64,000 bases of DNA from Paracoccus shandongensis (GCF_017315735.1 NZ_JAFLRK010000014.1:1-64000), one strand, 5' to 3'. Positions 25,691 through 34,854 are shown, counted from the stretch's first letter. Made by a program: numbers and translations. Notes: generated from the sequence alone by a model not told the origin.

Positions 25691-26572
25691 ATGCCTCTGA
25701 TCGGCTATGCCCGCGTCTCGACCGGCGAACAGACGCTTGATCCGCAGCGGCTGGAGTTGCGTGCAGCCGGCTGTGCCGTCATCCACGAGGAGCACGCCTC
25801 GGGCGCCGACCGCACCCGCCCTGCCCTGGCGCGGCTGCTGGCGACGATCCGGCCCGGAGAGACGCTGGTGGTGGTCCGCCTTGACCGGCTGGCGCGTTCG
25901 CTGAGCCATCTATTGCAGGTGATCGAGACGCTGGAGGCCAAGGGCGCGCATTTCCGGTCCTTGGGCGATCCGATCGACACCACCACGGCACAAGGCAAGT
26001 TCAGCCTGCAGGTGATGGGGGCGGTTGCGGAACTGGAACGCGCGCTGATCCGAGAGCGGACCAAGGCCGGGCTGCGCGCCGCGCGCGCCCAGGGGCGGGT
26101 CGGCGGCAATCCGGCGCTGAAGGCAGGCGATCGCGAGGCAATCCGCAAGCTGAGCGCCGCCCGGGACGAGACCTACTTCCAGAAGCTCGAAGCCTCGGCC
26201 GACACCTGGCTGCCTCTGGTGCGCCGGCACCGGTCCGGAATTGCCTGGGACGATCTGACCCGGCTTCTGGGCAGCCGCACCAGGCAGCCCTTGACGCTCG
26301 AGCGGCTGAAGCGCGCCGCCCGTCGCTATGTCCGCGACGGGCTTTTGCCTGCGACGGTGCTGGACCGCGCCCCGCGCCGCACGGCGGATGACCGGCTGCT
26401 GGCCATCATGGCCGGGATGCGCCATGCCGATCCCGACCTGACGCTGGCGGCCATTGCCAAGCGGCTGGAGGACATGCGCGAACGCACTCCGCGAGGCAGT
26501 TCGAAGTGGTATCCGTCGTCCGTGCGGTCGCTGCTGTTGCGAGCCGAGCGGCTAGGCCTGATCACGGCCTAG
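25691..26572 (+). CDS. Serine recombinase (Hin/resolvase-like) with long C-terminal region
   Basis: The protein is 293 residues from ATG 25691 after AAAGGAG. The catalytic domain starts MPLIGYARVSTGEQTLDPQR (serine in VST) and continues TLVVVRLDRLARSLSHLLQV, FSLQVMGAVAELERALIRER and TKAGLRAARAQGRVGGNP. Instead of a short helix-turn-helix it has about 130 further residues with a repeated helical pattern, seen in one group of plasmid resolvases. It is distinct in sequence from the recombinase at 18497. Confidence 0.9.
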   Translation: MPLIGYARVSTGEQTLDPQRLELRAAGCAVIHEEHASGADRTRPALARLLATIRPGETLVVVRLDRLARSLSHLLQVIETLEAKGAHFRSLGDPIDTTTAQGKFSLQVMGAVAELERALIRERTKAGLRAARAQGRVGGNPALKAGDREAIRKLSAARDETYFQKLEASADTWLPLVRRHRSGIAWDDLTRLLGSRTRQPLTLERLKRAARRYVRDGLLPATVLDRAPRRTADDRLLAIMAGMRHADPDLTLAAIAKRLEDMRERTPRGSSKWYPSSVRSLLLRAERLGLITA

Positions 26573-26706
26573 ACCGCTGCTGGATGAGCTGAACACGTAA
26601 GTGGTTCTTTCCTAAAGCTGGTTAAGGCAAAGCCTGCTCGATGAGCTTGCATCCCAGGAACCGGATCATTCGAGTGGCGTTCGGGCGAGCGCTCTGGAGG
26701 ATGAAG

Positions 26707-28287
26707 ATGATGAAGGTTGCCATTGTCGGCACGGGTCCCACCGGCATCTATAGCCTTCAGCAGCTTCTGGCCACCGGGCGACAATTGGCGGTCACGCTGT
26801 TCGAGAAGGGCGAAAGAGCCGGCATCGGCATGCCCTACTCCCCTGAACATGCGGGCAAGTTCATGTTGGCCAATATCGCCAGCATTGAAATCCCGCCGGT
26901 GGTGGAACCTTACCTGGACTGGCTGCAGGCCCAGCCCGAAGCGCGCCTGGTTTCCTTTGGACTGGAGCCCGAGGATCTCGACGATCGCCAGTTCACTCCC
27001 CGGCTTCTTCTGGGCGAGTATTATCGCGCTCAGCTCCTGGCGCTTGTCGAAAGGGCTCGGGAAGGCGGGCATCAGATCGACATCCAGGAGAGCACCGAGG
27101 TGCTGGACATCCTGCCGCACCAGGAGGTGCTTCAGGTGAAGACCGTCAAGGGGTGGCACGGTCCTTATGATCGGGTGATCCTGGCCACGGGACATGATTT
27201 CCCGGACGAAGACGAGGCCACCCGCAGCTATTACCCCAGCCCTTGGTCGGGTCTGATCGAAGCCTCCATCCCTGCGGTGCCGGTCGGCATCATGGGCACC
27301 TCGCTGAGTTCAATCGACGCCGCCATGGCGGTGGCAAACCAGCATGGACGGTTCCGCCGGAGGGGTGACGACCTTTGCTTCGACATCGCACCTGACACAG
27401 GGCTACACATCACCCTCATGTCACGCTCGGGCATTCTGCCCGAAGCTGACTTCTATTGTCCCATCCCCTACCAGCCGCTGTCGGTCCTGACCGACGAGGC
27501 GGTGGCACGCTGCGCATCAGGGTCCTGCCCGCTCGACGCGGTCTTCGATCTTGTGCGGGCCGAGATCCTCCATGTTGATCCGGCTTTCGCGCTGCGGATC
27601 GGCCTGGCAGGCCTGGATGCCGACAGCTTCGCATCCGCCTATTTCGCGGCAAGGGAGGCCGCCGATCCTTTCCGTTGGGCGCGCAAGAACCTCGAGGAGG
27701 TAGAGCGGAACAAGGCGGACAAGGTCACTGTTCCCTGGCGCTACGCCCTGCTGCGGATGCATGAGAAGGTCGAGGCCATCGTCTCGGAACTGCCCGAGGC
27801 TGATCGCGAGCGGTTCGATGCGGGCCTCAAGAAGGTGTTTGTCGACAACTATGCCGCTGTGCCATCCGAATCCATCCGCCGGCTGCTGGCCCTTCGCGAT
27901 GCCGGGGTCCTGTCGGTTCTCGCGCTTGGCGAGGATTACGACCTGAAGCGCGAACCCTCGCGGACCCGCATCAAGACGCAAACGGACGAGCATGTGTTCG
28001 AAGTCTTCATCGATGCACGTGGCCAGAAGGCGCTGACCAGCAACGACATGCCTTTCCCGTCTCTCCGCGAGGCATTGCTGCAGGCAGGCCAAGAGGTGCC
28101 CGAGGTGGCCGAGGATTACAGCCTGATCGACGTGCCGGGCTATGCCGGGCGGCTGACCTTGGCCTCGATCCCCTATCTCATGCACGACCGGCCCTTCGTG
28201 CAGGGGATAACGGCCTGCCACGACATTGCCGCAGCGATCGCGGTGGGTGCGGCAAAAGGCAGGCGACGGCGGCTGGCGGCAGCGTGA
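26707..28287 (+). CDS. FAD/NAD(P)-binding oxidoreductase (NAD_binding_9 type)
   Basis: The start at 26707 is chosen because GGAGG at 26696-26700 directly abuts the earlier ATG at 26701 and gives proper spacing for this one; product 526 residues. The N-terminus is a dinucleotide-binding Rossmann motif, VAIVGTGPTGIYSLQQLL, followed by an acidic end of the second strand, LFEKGERAGIGMPYSP. Further family features are VILATGHDFPD and VGIMGTSLSSIDAAMAV. The pattern matches FAD-dependent proteins of the HI0933/NAD_binding_9 group often found alone; substrate unknown. Upstream recombinase and downstream BLUF gene give no pathway clue. Confidence 0.82.
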   Translation: MMKVAIVGTGPTGIYSLQQLLATGRQLAVTLFEKGERAGIGMPYSPEHAGKFMLANIASIEIPPVVEPYLDWLQAQPEARLVSFGLEPEDLDDRQFTPRLLLGEYYRAQLLALVERAREGGHQIDIQESTEVLDILPHQEVLQVKTVKGWHGPYDRVILATGHDFPDEDEATRSYYPSPWSGLIEASIPAVPVGIMGTSLSSIDAAMAVANQHGRFRRRGDDLCFDIAPDTGLHITLMSRSGILPEADFYCPIPYQPLSVLTDEAVARCASGSCPLDAVFDLVRAEILHVDPAFALRIGLAGLDADSFASAYFAAREAADPFRWARKNLEEVERNKADKVTVPWRYALLRMHEKVEAIVSELPEADRERFDAGLKKVFVDNYAAVPSESIRRLLALRDAGVLSVLALGEDYDLKREPSRTRIKTQTDEHVFEVFIDARGQKALTSNDMPFPSLREALLQAGQEVPEVAEDYSLIDVPGYAGRLTLASIPYLMHDRPFVQGITACHDIAAAIAVGAAKGRRRRLAAA

Positions 28288-28365
28288 AAGGCACTTGCCG
28301 GTCCCCAAGGCTTGGCAGTGTTCTCAACCGCAGACCTTTAGTAGGCCCAAACGGCCTTTGAGGTC

Positions 28366-28776
28366 CTATTTCTGCCGTTCAGCACAGGCCTTCATGAACG
28401 CCAGAATATCGGTCGCCCGCGGCGGGTGAAGAGGTGCATCGTGATCGGCCGCCCAGTCGAAAAGCGATGTCGTCTTCGAGTTGCCATAGCCCATCGACCA
28501 AGTCGGAAAGCTGCGGGTTTCCGTCTGCTGCCGGTCCAGGACCTCGACACCACCATGCCGATCGTCTGACTGGATCCTGTCGAAGGCCTTCAGGACTTCA
28601 GCTTCCGGACCCTCGAGCCACTGGTAATAGATGTCGCTTTCCCGGTGCAGGAAGCCGGTCAAACCCGCTGCCGTATTCTTGAGTCGCGATGTGACCAGAA
28701 TATCTCGCTCGGCAGCCCCTCCCTTCGGCGTAAGCGCCTCACTGCGATAAAGGATTGCCATGTATCTCATCCGCAT
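28366..28776 (-). CDS. BLUF-domain blue-light photoreceptor
   Basis: The protein is 136 residues from ATG 28776 (alternatives at 28770 and 28812). Nearly the whole protein is a BLUF domain: MAILYRSEAL with the flavin-contacting Tyr, SRLKNTAAGLTGFLHRES with the conserved Asn, IYYQWLEGPEAEVLKAF with the switching Gln, DDRHGGVEVLDRQQTETRSF, and PTWSMGYG with the Trp/Met pair. A 40-residue C-terminal tail has no known output domain, so it would act through a partner. It is divergent from a single-domain response regulator 102 bases away, a natural candidate partner. Confidence 0.88.
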   Translation of the reverse strand: MRMRYMAILYRSEALTPKGGAAERDILVTSRLKNTAAGLTGFLHRESDIYYQWLEGPEAEVLKAFDRIQSDDRHGGVEVLDRQQTETRSFPTWSMGYGNSKTTSLFDWAADHDAPLHPPRATDILAFMKACAERQK

Positions 28777-28878
28777 GACGTCACCGGCATTTTTGCGCGT
28801 GTCAAGTAACATGTGAATTGCCGGAACTCCTGCCAGTCCGCAGTCCTTTTGCCCGTGAACAAGCAAGGATCAGGCGGA

Positions 28879-29289
28879 ATGGACCGGCACAGCCCTTATG
28901 CCCTCGTGGCAGACGATGACACGCTCATCCGCATGGATGCCTGCGAGATCCTGAAGGAGGCGGGCTTTCGCTGTCACGACGCCGCAACGGCAGAGCAGGC
29001 CGTCGAGCTTCTCGGCAGTTTCGGTCAGAACATCCAACTGCTCTTCACGGACGTGAGCATGCCGCCGGGCAAGATGACCGGGTTTGAGCTGGCGCGGCAC
29101 TGTGCGCAGAACTGGCCGCATATCGGCATCCTTGTGGCCTCGGGTGGACCTCCGCCCGGTCCTGGGGACATGCCAGACGGTGCCCTCTTCATCAGCAAGC
29201 CCTTTACACCCGATGTCGTTCGGGAGCACCTCCTGAAGATCTTGCCCGAAGGACAGCGGCCGGAACCGCTTGAAAAGGGTGCGGACTGA
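28879..29289 (+). CDS. Single-domain response regulator (receiver)
   Basis: The protein is 136 residues from ATG 28879. Receiver features are ALVADDDTLIRMDACEIL (acid pocket), LLFTDVSMPP with the phosphoacceptor Asp, LVASGG (conserved Thr/Ser position) and FISKPFTPDVVREHL with the Lys. No output domain. Receivers of this FixJ/CheY-like kind commonly pair with HWE kinases, of which two are encoded at 37326 and 38471. It ends 11 bases before the VOC gene. Confidence 0.9.
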   Translation: MDRHSPYALVADDDTLIRMDACEILKEAGFRCHDAATAEQAVELLGSFGQNIQLLFTDVSMPPGKMTGFELARHCAQNWPHIGILVASGGPPPGPGDMPDGALFISKPFTPDVVREHLLKILPEGQRPEPLEKGAD

Positions 29290-29300
29290 AGGAGCCCGCG

Positions 29301-30146
29301 ATGCGCCATATCGATCATGTCGTGGTTGCGGTCCGGGATCTGGACGGGGCCGCCGATCTTTACGCCCGGTTGGGCTTTCAGGTCGGACCACACAACCGCC
29401 ATCCCTGGGGAACCGAGAACCGGATCATCCAGTTCCGGCAGTCGTTCATCGAACTGATCACGGCTCCCGCGGATGCGGACATTCCGCCGCATGCTCCGGG
29501 CCATTTCAGCTTCGGCGCGTTTGTGCGCGATTACCTGCAGCGGCGCGAAGGACTGGCGATGCTGGTGCTGAGCAGCACCGATGCCGCGGCCGATGCCGCG
29601 CGCTTCGCGCAAGAAGGCATCGGGGACTTCGCCCCTTTCCGGTTCGAGCGGACCGGCAGGCGCCCCGATGGCAGCGCCACCCATGTCGCCTTCAGCCTGG
29701 CCTTTGCCGTCGACAGCCAGGCACCCGACCTTGGCTTCTTCACCTGCCAGCAGCATTTCCCCGAGGCTTTCTGGAACGAGGCCTGGCAACGCCATCCGAA
29801 CGGCGCAACCGCCATCACGGGCGTCACCATTGCCGCGCCGCATCCGCAAGATCACGCTGGCTTTCTGTTGGCCTTCACTGGATCGCCGACGACGGATCCG
29901 ATGCAGGTTTCCTTGGTCGGGGGCGCAATCACCGTGCGCCCGGGCACAGCGCCGACCTTTGTCGGCTTCGACGTCCAGGTGCCGGACCTGGAAGCCGTGG
30001 CGCGAAATCTCAGCGCCTCAGGGATTGCGTTTACCCAGCAGGCAGAAGAAGTGGCTGTTGAAGCCGAGGTTCTTCATGGTGTCAGACTGTCTTTTGCCTG
30101 CCAGTCAACCTTCCCAAACGTGACCTCGACAAAGGATGCAGTCTGA
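29301..30146 (+). CDS. VOC superfamily (glyoxalase-like domain) protein
   Basis: The 281-residue protein starts MRHIDHVVVAVRDLDGAADL, with YARLGFQVGPHNRHPWGTEN following: a glyoxalase-like metal-site beta-alpha-beta module. A second half-module is seen around GFFTCQQHFPEAFW and VTIAAPHPQDHAGF, and a third near TFVGFDVQVPDLEAVARNL. It resembles the Glyoxalase_3 family, usually uncharacterised dioxygenase/lyase-like proteins. Possibly co-transcribed with the receiver gene. Confidence 0.8.
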   Translation: MRHIDHVVVAVRDLDGAADLYARLGFQVGPHNRHPWGTENRIIQFRQSFIELITAPADADIPPHAPGHFSFGAFVRDYLQRREGLAMLVLSSTDAAADAARFAQEGIGDFAPFRFERTGRRPDGSATHVAFSLAFAVDSQAPDLGFFTCQQHFPEAFWNEAWQRHPNGATAITGVTIAAPHPQDHAGFLLAFTGSPTTDPMQVSLVGGAITVRPGTAPTFVGFDVQVPDLEAVARNLSASGIAFTQQAEEVAVEAEVLHGVRLSFACQSTFPNVTSTKDAV

Positions 30147-30687
30147 TCCTTTCGCGTAGCGTCGATGTCTCAGCCATCGGATGGTAAATCCGCACCGAAG
30201 CCCCCGTCCCCCCACACGCGATCACACCCGATGGCCGAGGCTGAAATGGAAAGCCCGGCGCAGGAACGCCGGGCATCAGAGGAGGGAGAGAAGAAGAAAT
30301 TGTGACCGCACCCGCCGGCCAGTGGGCTTCGGGGTGATGAACGCGTGGCCGTGGTCGCGGTTCCGCTGGAAAACGGGGCGGCTCTGTCGGCGCGCAGGAT
30401 TGCCGCTGTTCAGCCAGCCTTCAGGTGCATGAAGTCGATCACCAGGATCTGGGCCTCCTGTTCGCCTTGAGCCCGCGCAAGGAGCATTCATGCAAATCCG
30501 CCCTGCGGCTCGAACGATAGATAACGTCTCTCCCTCTCTCGAAATACGGAAGCACTCTCCGGGAATGGCATACCGATAGCACGTTCCGGCTGTAGAAATC
30601 TGTTGTCTTGCCTCTCCAGGGTTGTTAGCCATCACATCGACGAAGGCAAGAACCGAAGGCCCGCCCTGCCAGGCGGGTCTTTTTTGT
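30147..30687. other. 540-bp non-coding region ending in a terminator
   Basis: No convincing protein gene. It contains a GCCCGGCG/CGCCGGGC hairpin at 30253-30274 shortly after the VOC gene. CTCTCCCTCTCTC near 30524-30537 and GCCTCTCC near 30609 are pyrimidine runs of anti-Shine-Dalgarno type. A strong plus-strand terminator lies at 30660-30685. A small RNA between about 30500 and 30685 is possible. Confidence 0.4.
30660..30685 (+). terminator. Rho-independent terminator, plus strand
   Basis: CCCGCC (30660-30665), loop CTGCCA, GGCGGG (30672-30677), then TCTTTTTT. It lies 500 bases past the last plus-strand gene stop and beside the 3' end of a minus-strand gene, so the transcript it ends is either a long 3' UTR or a separate small RNA. 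Confidence 0.8.
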
Positions 30688-31749
30688 TCACAGAATGGCG
30701 CGCGCCACGCGGATCATCTGAAGCAGCTCATAATTCCTGTCGTTCAGCCGAACGACCTGTCCGTTCACAACGGCATAGTTCTCATCGTCGCCCAGCTGCG
30801 GCAGACGGTAGACGCTGGCCAGTTCATCCGGGGTCAGGGCTGCTGTCGGGGCAATCGGCACTCCTGCCGCAAGCTCGGGCACCTGTGCCATCTGGTTCAC
30901 CAAGAGCAGCGCGTCGTAATCCTCTCGGTCAAGCAGAACCGGCATTCCGTCTATCAAGGCGTAACGGTGACCATCTGGTGCGGGATCAAGGTCAAAGAGC
31001 GTCGCAATCTGGTCCGATTGCAAAAGCAGAAGCTCAGGGTCGGGATCGAGCTGGGCTTCAGACCTGAGCCATTCATCGCGGCGCTCGACCCAGATCCTGT
31101 CGTGGTCATCCCCATCATACGACGCCCACTCCTCGTAGGTCACACCTTCCCTGGCCAAGCCGGGCGGGACGCAAGGTGGATCCTTCCTGGCAAGGCCCGG
31201 CGGACAGTTGCGGTAGGCAATCAGCTCATCGTCAGGGATATCGGCGACGAGCAGTTGAGGTGTGACCACTGCAAGCGCTGTCGCGGCCAGGAGGCGTTTC
31301 ATGTCCCGCCCGTCAGGAGCCGGGGTCGACAGGATGCGACCCAGCACCTCTTCGCGCTCTGCCGCGGCAAACACGCGGCGGCCGTTTCCCTGTCCGTGCG
31401 ATGCATGCTCGGCAGCCTTGCCGTTCGTCTTGAGCTTCGGCCCACCAGCATGATCGGACTTTCCGGCGCGACCGGCGGGATGATCCCTCCCCTTCCCTGC
31501 CCCGGGCTGTTCGTTGCGGCCATGGGCCCTGTCGGAACCGCGGTTGCCGTGGCCGGCATTGCCATGGCTCTTCCCCATCGCCTTGCCGTTACCCTGCCCC
31601 TTGCCGTTGTTGTCCCTGGCCAGCCAGAGACGTTCCATGGACGTGGCTTCCAGGGGTGCAAGAGGGCCCCAGGTCTGGATCGGGTCGGCAGCCAGATGTG
31701 TCGATGTCAGAGCGAGCGCCACGGCGCTGCTGATCAGGAACGTATTCAT
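30688..31749 (-). CDS. Secreted Gly/Asn/Lys-rich protein joined to a CPPGLA-motif protein
   Basis: The 353-residue frame starts at ATG 31749 with a signal peptide (MNTFLISSAVALALTSTHLA, cleavage before ADP). Residues 40-120 are low-complexity and basic: NNGKGQGNGKAMGKSHGNA and GRNEQPGAGKGRDHP. At residue 150 (ATG 31302) a second signal-peptide-like stretch begins, MKRLLAATALAVVTPQLLVA. It is followed by NCPPGLARKDPPCVPPGLAR, a motif of small secreted rhodobacterial proteins often misnamed as excinuclease. The rest has beta-hairpin repeats such as YALIDGMPVLLDREDYDALLL and YAVVNGQVVRLNDRNYELL. Either two genes have fused, or the second is translated from its own internal start. No stop separates them. 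Confidence 0.65.
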   Translation of the reverse strand: MNTFLISSAVALALTSTHLAADPIQTWGPLAPLEATSMERLWLARDNNGKGQGNGKAMGKSHGNAGHGNRGSDRAHGRNEQPGAGKGRDHPAGRAGKSDHAGGPKLKTNGKAAEHASHGQGNGRRVFAAAEREEVLGRILSTPAPDGRDMKRLLAATALAVVTPQLLVADIPDDELIAYRNCPPGLARKDPPCVPPGLAREGVTYEEWASYDGDDHDRIWVERRDEWLRSEAQLDPDPELLLLQSDQIATLFDLDPAPDGHRYALIDGMPVLLDREDYDALLLVNQMAQVPELAAGVPIAPTAALTPDELASVYRLPQLGDDENYAVVNGQVVRLNDRNYELLQMIRVARAIL

Positions 31750-32154
31750 GTCGGACGCCTTTCTTTCGACAAGATCAACATGGCACTCCGGCAACGCGTT
31801 CCCTGCGCCCTGGAGCCAAGGAAAGGGAGCGTGCCAAACCTGTCCTGGTCGGCCGTGGGACGACCCTGACCGACAAGCGGCAGAGCTTATCGGAAAGGTC
31901 CTGACGGATTTCGGCCATAACCAACATCGCGCCGAGAGGACCCTGGAGCGTCCCGCTGAAACGCCCGGCACTGCCAAGGCCAGCATTGTCGCGACCACCA
32001 GGAACAGGAACAGGAACTGCACGGCGCACGAAGCGTTCCTGACACCGATCAGCGAAAGACCTTGGAATGAAGCGGGGCCGACACATGCACTCACCGCAAC
32101 GCCCTGTCATCGAGAGGATGGTCTTCGAGCAGGCAAAGAAGGGAACAGCGTATA

Positions 32155-32847
32155 ATGAAGATCCTCATGGTTCTCACTTCTCATGATCAACTGGGAAACA
32201 CCGGCAAGAAGACCGGCTTCTGGCTGGAGGAGCTTGCTGCACCCTACTACGTCTTCAAGGATGCAGGTGCCGAGATCGTGCTGGCATCTCCAAAGGGCGG
32301 CCAGCCGCCGCTCGACCCCAAGAGCAACGAGCCTGACTCCAGGACAGACGCAACCAACCGCTTCGAGGCCGACGCCGAGGCCCAGGCAAAGCTGGCTTCG
32401 ACGGAAAAGCTGTCGGCCATCAACCCGCATGACTTCGATGGCATCTTCTATCCAGGCGGCCATGGTCCGCTCTGGGACCTTGCCGAGGATCCTGCCTCGA
32501 TCTCGCTGATCGAGACGTTCATTGGTGCTGACAAACCCGTTGCCCTGGTCTGCCACGCCCCGGGCGTTTTGCGGCATGTGAAGGGTCAAGACGGCAAGCC
32601 GCTTGTCCAAGGCAAGGAGGTCACGGGCTTTACGAACACCGAAGAGGAAGCCGTGGGTCTCACCCGGATCGTTCCCTTCCTCGTGGAGGACGAACTGGCC
32701 GCAAAAGGCGGACGCTTCACTCGGGCAGACGACTGGGCTTCTTATGTGGTGCAGGACGGCCTTCTGATCACCGGTCAGAACCCGGGGTCGTCCCAAGAAA
32801 CGGCGCAGCGGCTTCTGAGCGCCCTGAAGAACTCGCAGAACAGCTGA
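32155..32847 (+). CDS. DJ-1/PfpI family protein (Hsp31/glyoxalase III-like)
   Basis: The 230-residue protein shows MKILMVLTSHDQLGNTGKK, GFWLEELAAPYYVFKDAG with the conserved Glu, IFYPGGHGPLWDL, and the nucleophile elbow PVALVCHAPGVLR with the catalytic Cys. YVVQDGLLITGQNPGSSQE closes the fold. This arrangement is that of the type 1 glutamine amidotransferase-like group including Hsp31 and cofactor-free glyoxalase III, which detoxify methylglyoxal or act as holdases. It is a single gene, consistent with the detoxification theme nearby. Confidence 0.9.
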   Translation: MKILMVLTSHDQLGNTGKKTGFWLEELAAPYYVFKDAGAEIVLASPKGGQPPLDPKSNEPDSRTDATNRFEADAEAQAKLASTEKLSAINPHDFDGIFYPGGHGPLWDLAEDPASISLIETFIGADKPVALVCHAPGVLRHVKGQDGKPLVQGKEVTGFTNTEEEAVGLTRIVPFLVEDELAAKGGRFTRADDWASYVVQDGLLITGQNPGSSQETAQRLLSALKNSQNS

Positions 32848-32968
32848 TCAGCAGAGGGCGAAAAGGAAAGTGACCCAGCCTGCACACGGATGCCTTCGTG
32901 GTGCGGTCACATCCTCAACGCCGGTCGCAAACTGCCTGACGCGGACAGAGCTACCGGCGGCGTCTGCT

Positions 32969-33634
32969 TCACCTCAGCCATTCACCAAACCGTCTTTCCC
33001 CTTCCGGATGGAAGACGATCACCCGCGATGCAGGCAGGCGGCGCGCCCATGACACGGCAAGAATACGATCGAGCACGGCCTTCCCGAGCCGTCCGGCCAG
33101 GTGATGCCGCCGCTGGCTCCAGTCAAGGCAGGCGCGGCAAAGCGGACGGTTGCTGGAAGGCAAGTCACCTTGCTGCAGCCCCAGGACAGCCAGCTTCGTC
33201 CATCCCTTGTCCGTCACGTCCAGATCGCGGCCGAGCCAGCCCTCCTCCAGCATCCGGTCATAGAGCATGACGCCCTTCTCTCCGGCCAGGTGATCGTAGC
33301 AGATCCGTGCCTTGCGGAGGGTGAGGTCCTTGGGACCTGTGCGGAGTGGGGGAACGGCATCGCTGGAGAAGACCATCAGCGCTTCCAGAAGCGCAGCCAC
33401 ATGGGAACCCGCCAGCCGGAAGTAGCGGTGCCGCCCCTGCGCATCGGCGACCAGGACCTCGCTCTCGACCAGCTTGGCCAGATGGCTGCTGGCGGTCTGC
33501 TTGGTGATCCCGCCAACACTTGCCAGCTCGGTTGCGGTCAGGGCGCGCCCGTCCATCAGGGCCAGCAGCATGGCGCTGCGGACAGGATCGGCAACCAGGG
33601 CGGCGATGCGGGCAATCTCGGGACCTTCCCTCAT
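32969..33634 (-). CDS. ArsR-family transcriptional regulator
   Basis: The 221-residue protein has the ArsR winged helix in residues 1-90: IARIAALVADPVRSAMLLAL, TATELASVGGITKQTASSHL, AKLVESEVLVADAQGRHRYF, RLAGSHVAALLEAL. The helix-turn-helix is clear. The C-terminal 120 residues include CRACLDWSQRRHHLAG and a basic end; no classical metal site is visible. It is divergent from the NIPSNAP/ABM pair with 70 bases between start codons, so it very probably represses that operon. Confidence 0.9.
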   Translation of the reverse strand: MREGPEIARIAALVADPVRSAMLLALMDGRALTATELASVGGITKQTASSHLAKLVESEVLVADAQGRHRYFRLAGSHVAALLEALMVFSSDAVPPLRTGPKDLTLRKARICYDHLAGEKGVMLYDRMLEEGWLGRDLDVTDKGWTKLAVLGLQQGDLPSSNRPLCRACLDWSQRRHHLAGRLGKAVLDRILAVSWARRLPASRVIVFHPEGERRFGEWLR

Positions 33635-33704
33635 GGTTCGACGCTAATCGAACCATCCCGCGACGGCAATCGGTTAGCAGGAAGGACAGCATGAAGGGGG
33701 AGCC

Positions 33705-34028
33705 ATGATCACCTGCATCATCACCTATGATATCGACCCGAACCGGCGCGAGCTGTTTGACCAATACGCCCAGACCTGGGGCCAGTGCATTCCCCGCTGC
33801 GGCGCTGATCTGGTCGGATACTTCGCCCCGCACGAAGGCTCGGCAAGCACCGCCTATGGCATCTACTCGCTGCCGTCCCTGGCCGAATACGAGACCTATC
33901 GCGCAAAGCTTGCTGCTGATCCCCTGGGTCGGCAGAATTATGACTTCGCCCGGCGCGAGGGCTTCATCCGCCGCGAGGACCGGCTGTTTGTCAGACTGGC
34001 CTCGGCACCCCATGGTGACCGTGCATGA
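33705..34028 (+). CDS. NIPSNAP family protein
   Basis: The 107-residue protein matches the NIPSNAP ferredoxin-like fold: MITCIITYDIDPNRRELFDQ, YAQTWGQCIPRCGADLVGYF, YGIYSLPSLAEYETYRAKL, and a C-terminal strand LFVRLAS. Members are uncharacterised dimeric alpha-beta barrels. Its last four bases overlap the next gene (ATGA), so the two form a coupled pair under the divergent ArsR regulator. Confidence 0.87.
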   Translation: MITCIITYDIDPNRRELFDQYAQTWGQCIPRCGADLVGYFAPHEGSASTAYGIYSLPSLAEYETYRAKLAADPLGRQNYDFARREGFIRREDRLFVRLASAPHGDRA

Positions 34029-34423
34029 TCGCCGTCATCTTCGAGGCCTGGGTGCCCGGCGAAGCCCAGGAGGAATATCTGGAGCTTGCCGCCAAGTTGC
34101 GGCCCCTGCTGGCCGATGTCGACGGGTTCATCTCCATCGAGCGGTTTCAGAGCCTGACCACACCGGGCAAGGTGCTGTCCCTGTCCTTCTGGCGCGACGA
34201 GGCAGCCATTGCGCAATGGCGTAATCTGCCCGAGCACCGCCGGGTGCAGGCTGCCGGGCGGGATCACGTGTTTGCCGACTATCGCCTGCGCATCGCCGCT
34301 GTCGTTCGCAATTACGACATGACCTCCAGAGATGAGGCACCAGCCGACAGCCGCCTGATCCATGCCGAGGGGAGGCAATCCCCCAATGCTGCGCAAACAG
34401 GAGCATTCCAGAACGGCATATAG
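34025..34423 (+). CDS. Antibiotic biosynthesis monooxygenase (ABM) domain protein
   Basis: The 132-residue protein has the ABM dimeric alpha-beta barrel pattern: MIAVIFEAWVPGEAQEEYLE, LLADVDGFISIERFQSL, LSLSFWRDEAAIAQWRN, HRRVQAAGRDHVFADYRLR. ABM proteins are cofactor-free oxygenases or quinone/haem handling enzymes. The last 30 residues are a non-conserved tail. Coupled to the NIPSNAP gene by overlap. Confidence 0.87.
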   Translation: MIAVIFEAWVPGEAQEEYLELAAKLRPLLADVDGFISIERFQSLTTPGKVLSLSFWRDEAAIAQWRNLPEHRRVQAAGRDHVFADYRLRIAAVVRNYDMTSRDEAPADSRLIHAEGRQSPNAAQTGAFQNGI

Positions 34424-34854
34424 CTCCGGTGTTTGGACAGCCTATCAGCGGTGTTGAAATCTTCTCGCTGAACCAAGCTGCAGGGTCGCCCTCCTTCTTG
34501 GATATGCGTCAGGGCTTCAGAGCGTCCTTTCCAGCGGAGTTCTTGTCGCAGAATGTCCGGATGCGGGCGAGACGGATGGCAGATGCCTGGCCTGGCACAT
34601 GGTCCACCAGACCAGTCCGGACGCCGTGATGGCAGCGATAGAGGCTACCTCTGGTTGAGTGGAGCTGACAGGGTCATTGACAAACGAGCTGTCCGATCCT
34701 ATCTGTTGCTTACCGATATTTGTCTGCCGAGCTATGATTGTTGCGCGTTTGGCACCGCGCTCTGAGCTGATCTCCCTTTCAAATTCGCTATGCCTTACCG
34801 TCGCGCATGATTGATTGCGCTGCGGTCAACACATCTGCCTTGAAAGGGTTCATC
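34424..34854. other. Spacer and long leader of the cold-shock gene
   Basis: No convincing protein gene in 431 bases. The last 160 bases are AT-richer and probably hold the promoter and the long 5' untranslated leader typical of cspA-type genes, which fold as a temperature-sensitive structure. No consensus promoter could be fixed by eye. Confidence 0.45.

Noticed and set aside
30276..30635. 119-residue minus-strand frame between VOC and secreted protein genes
   Set aside because: No ribosome binding site or domain, and random-looking composition.
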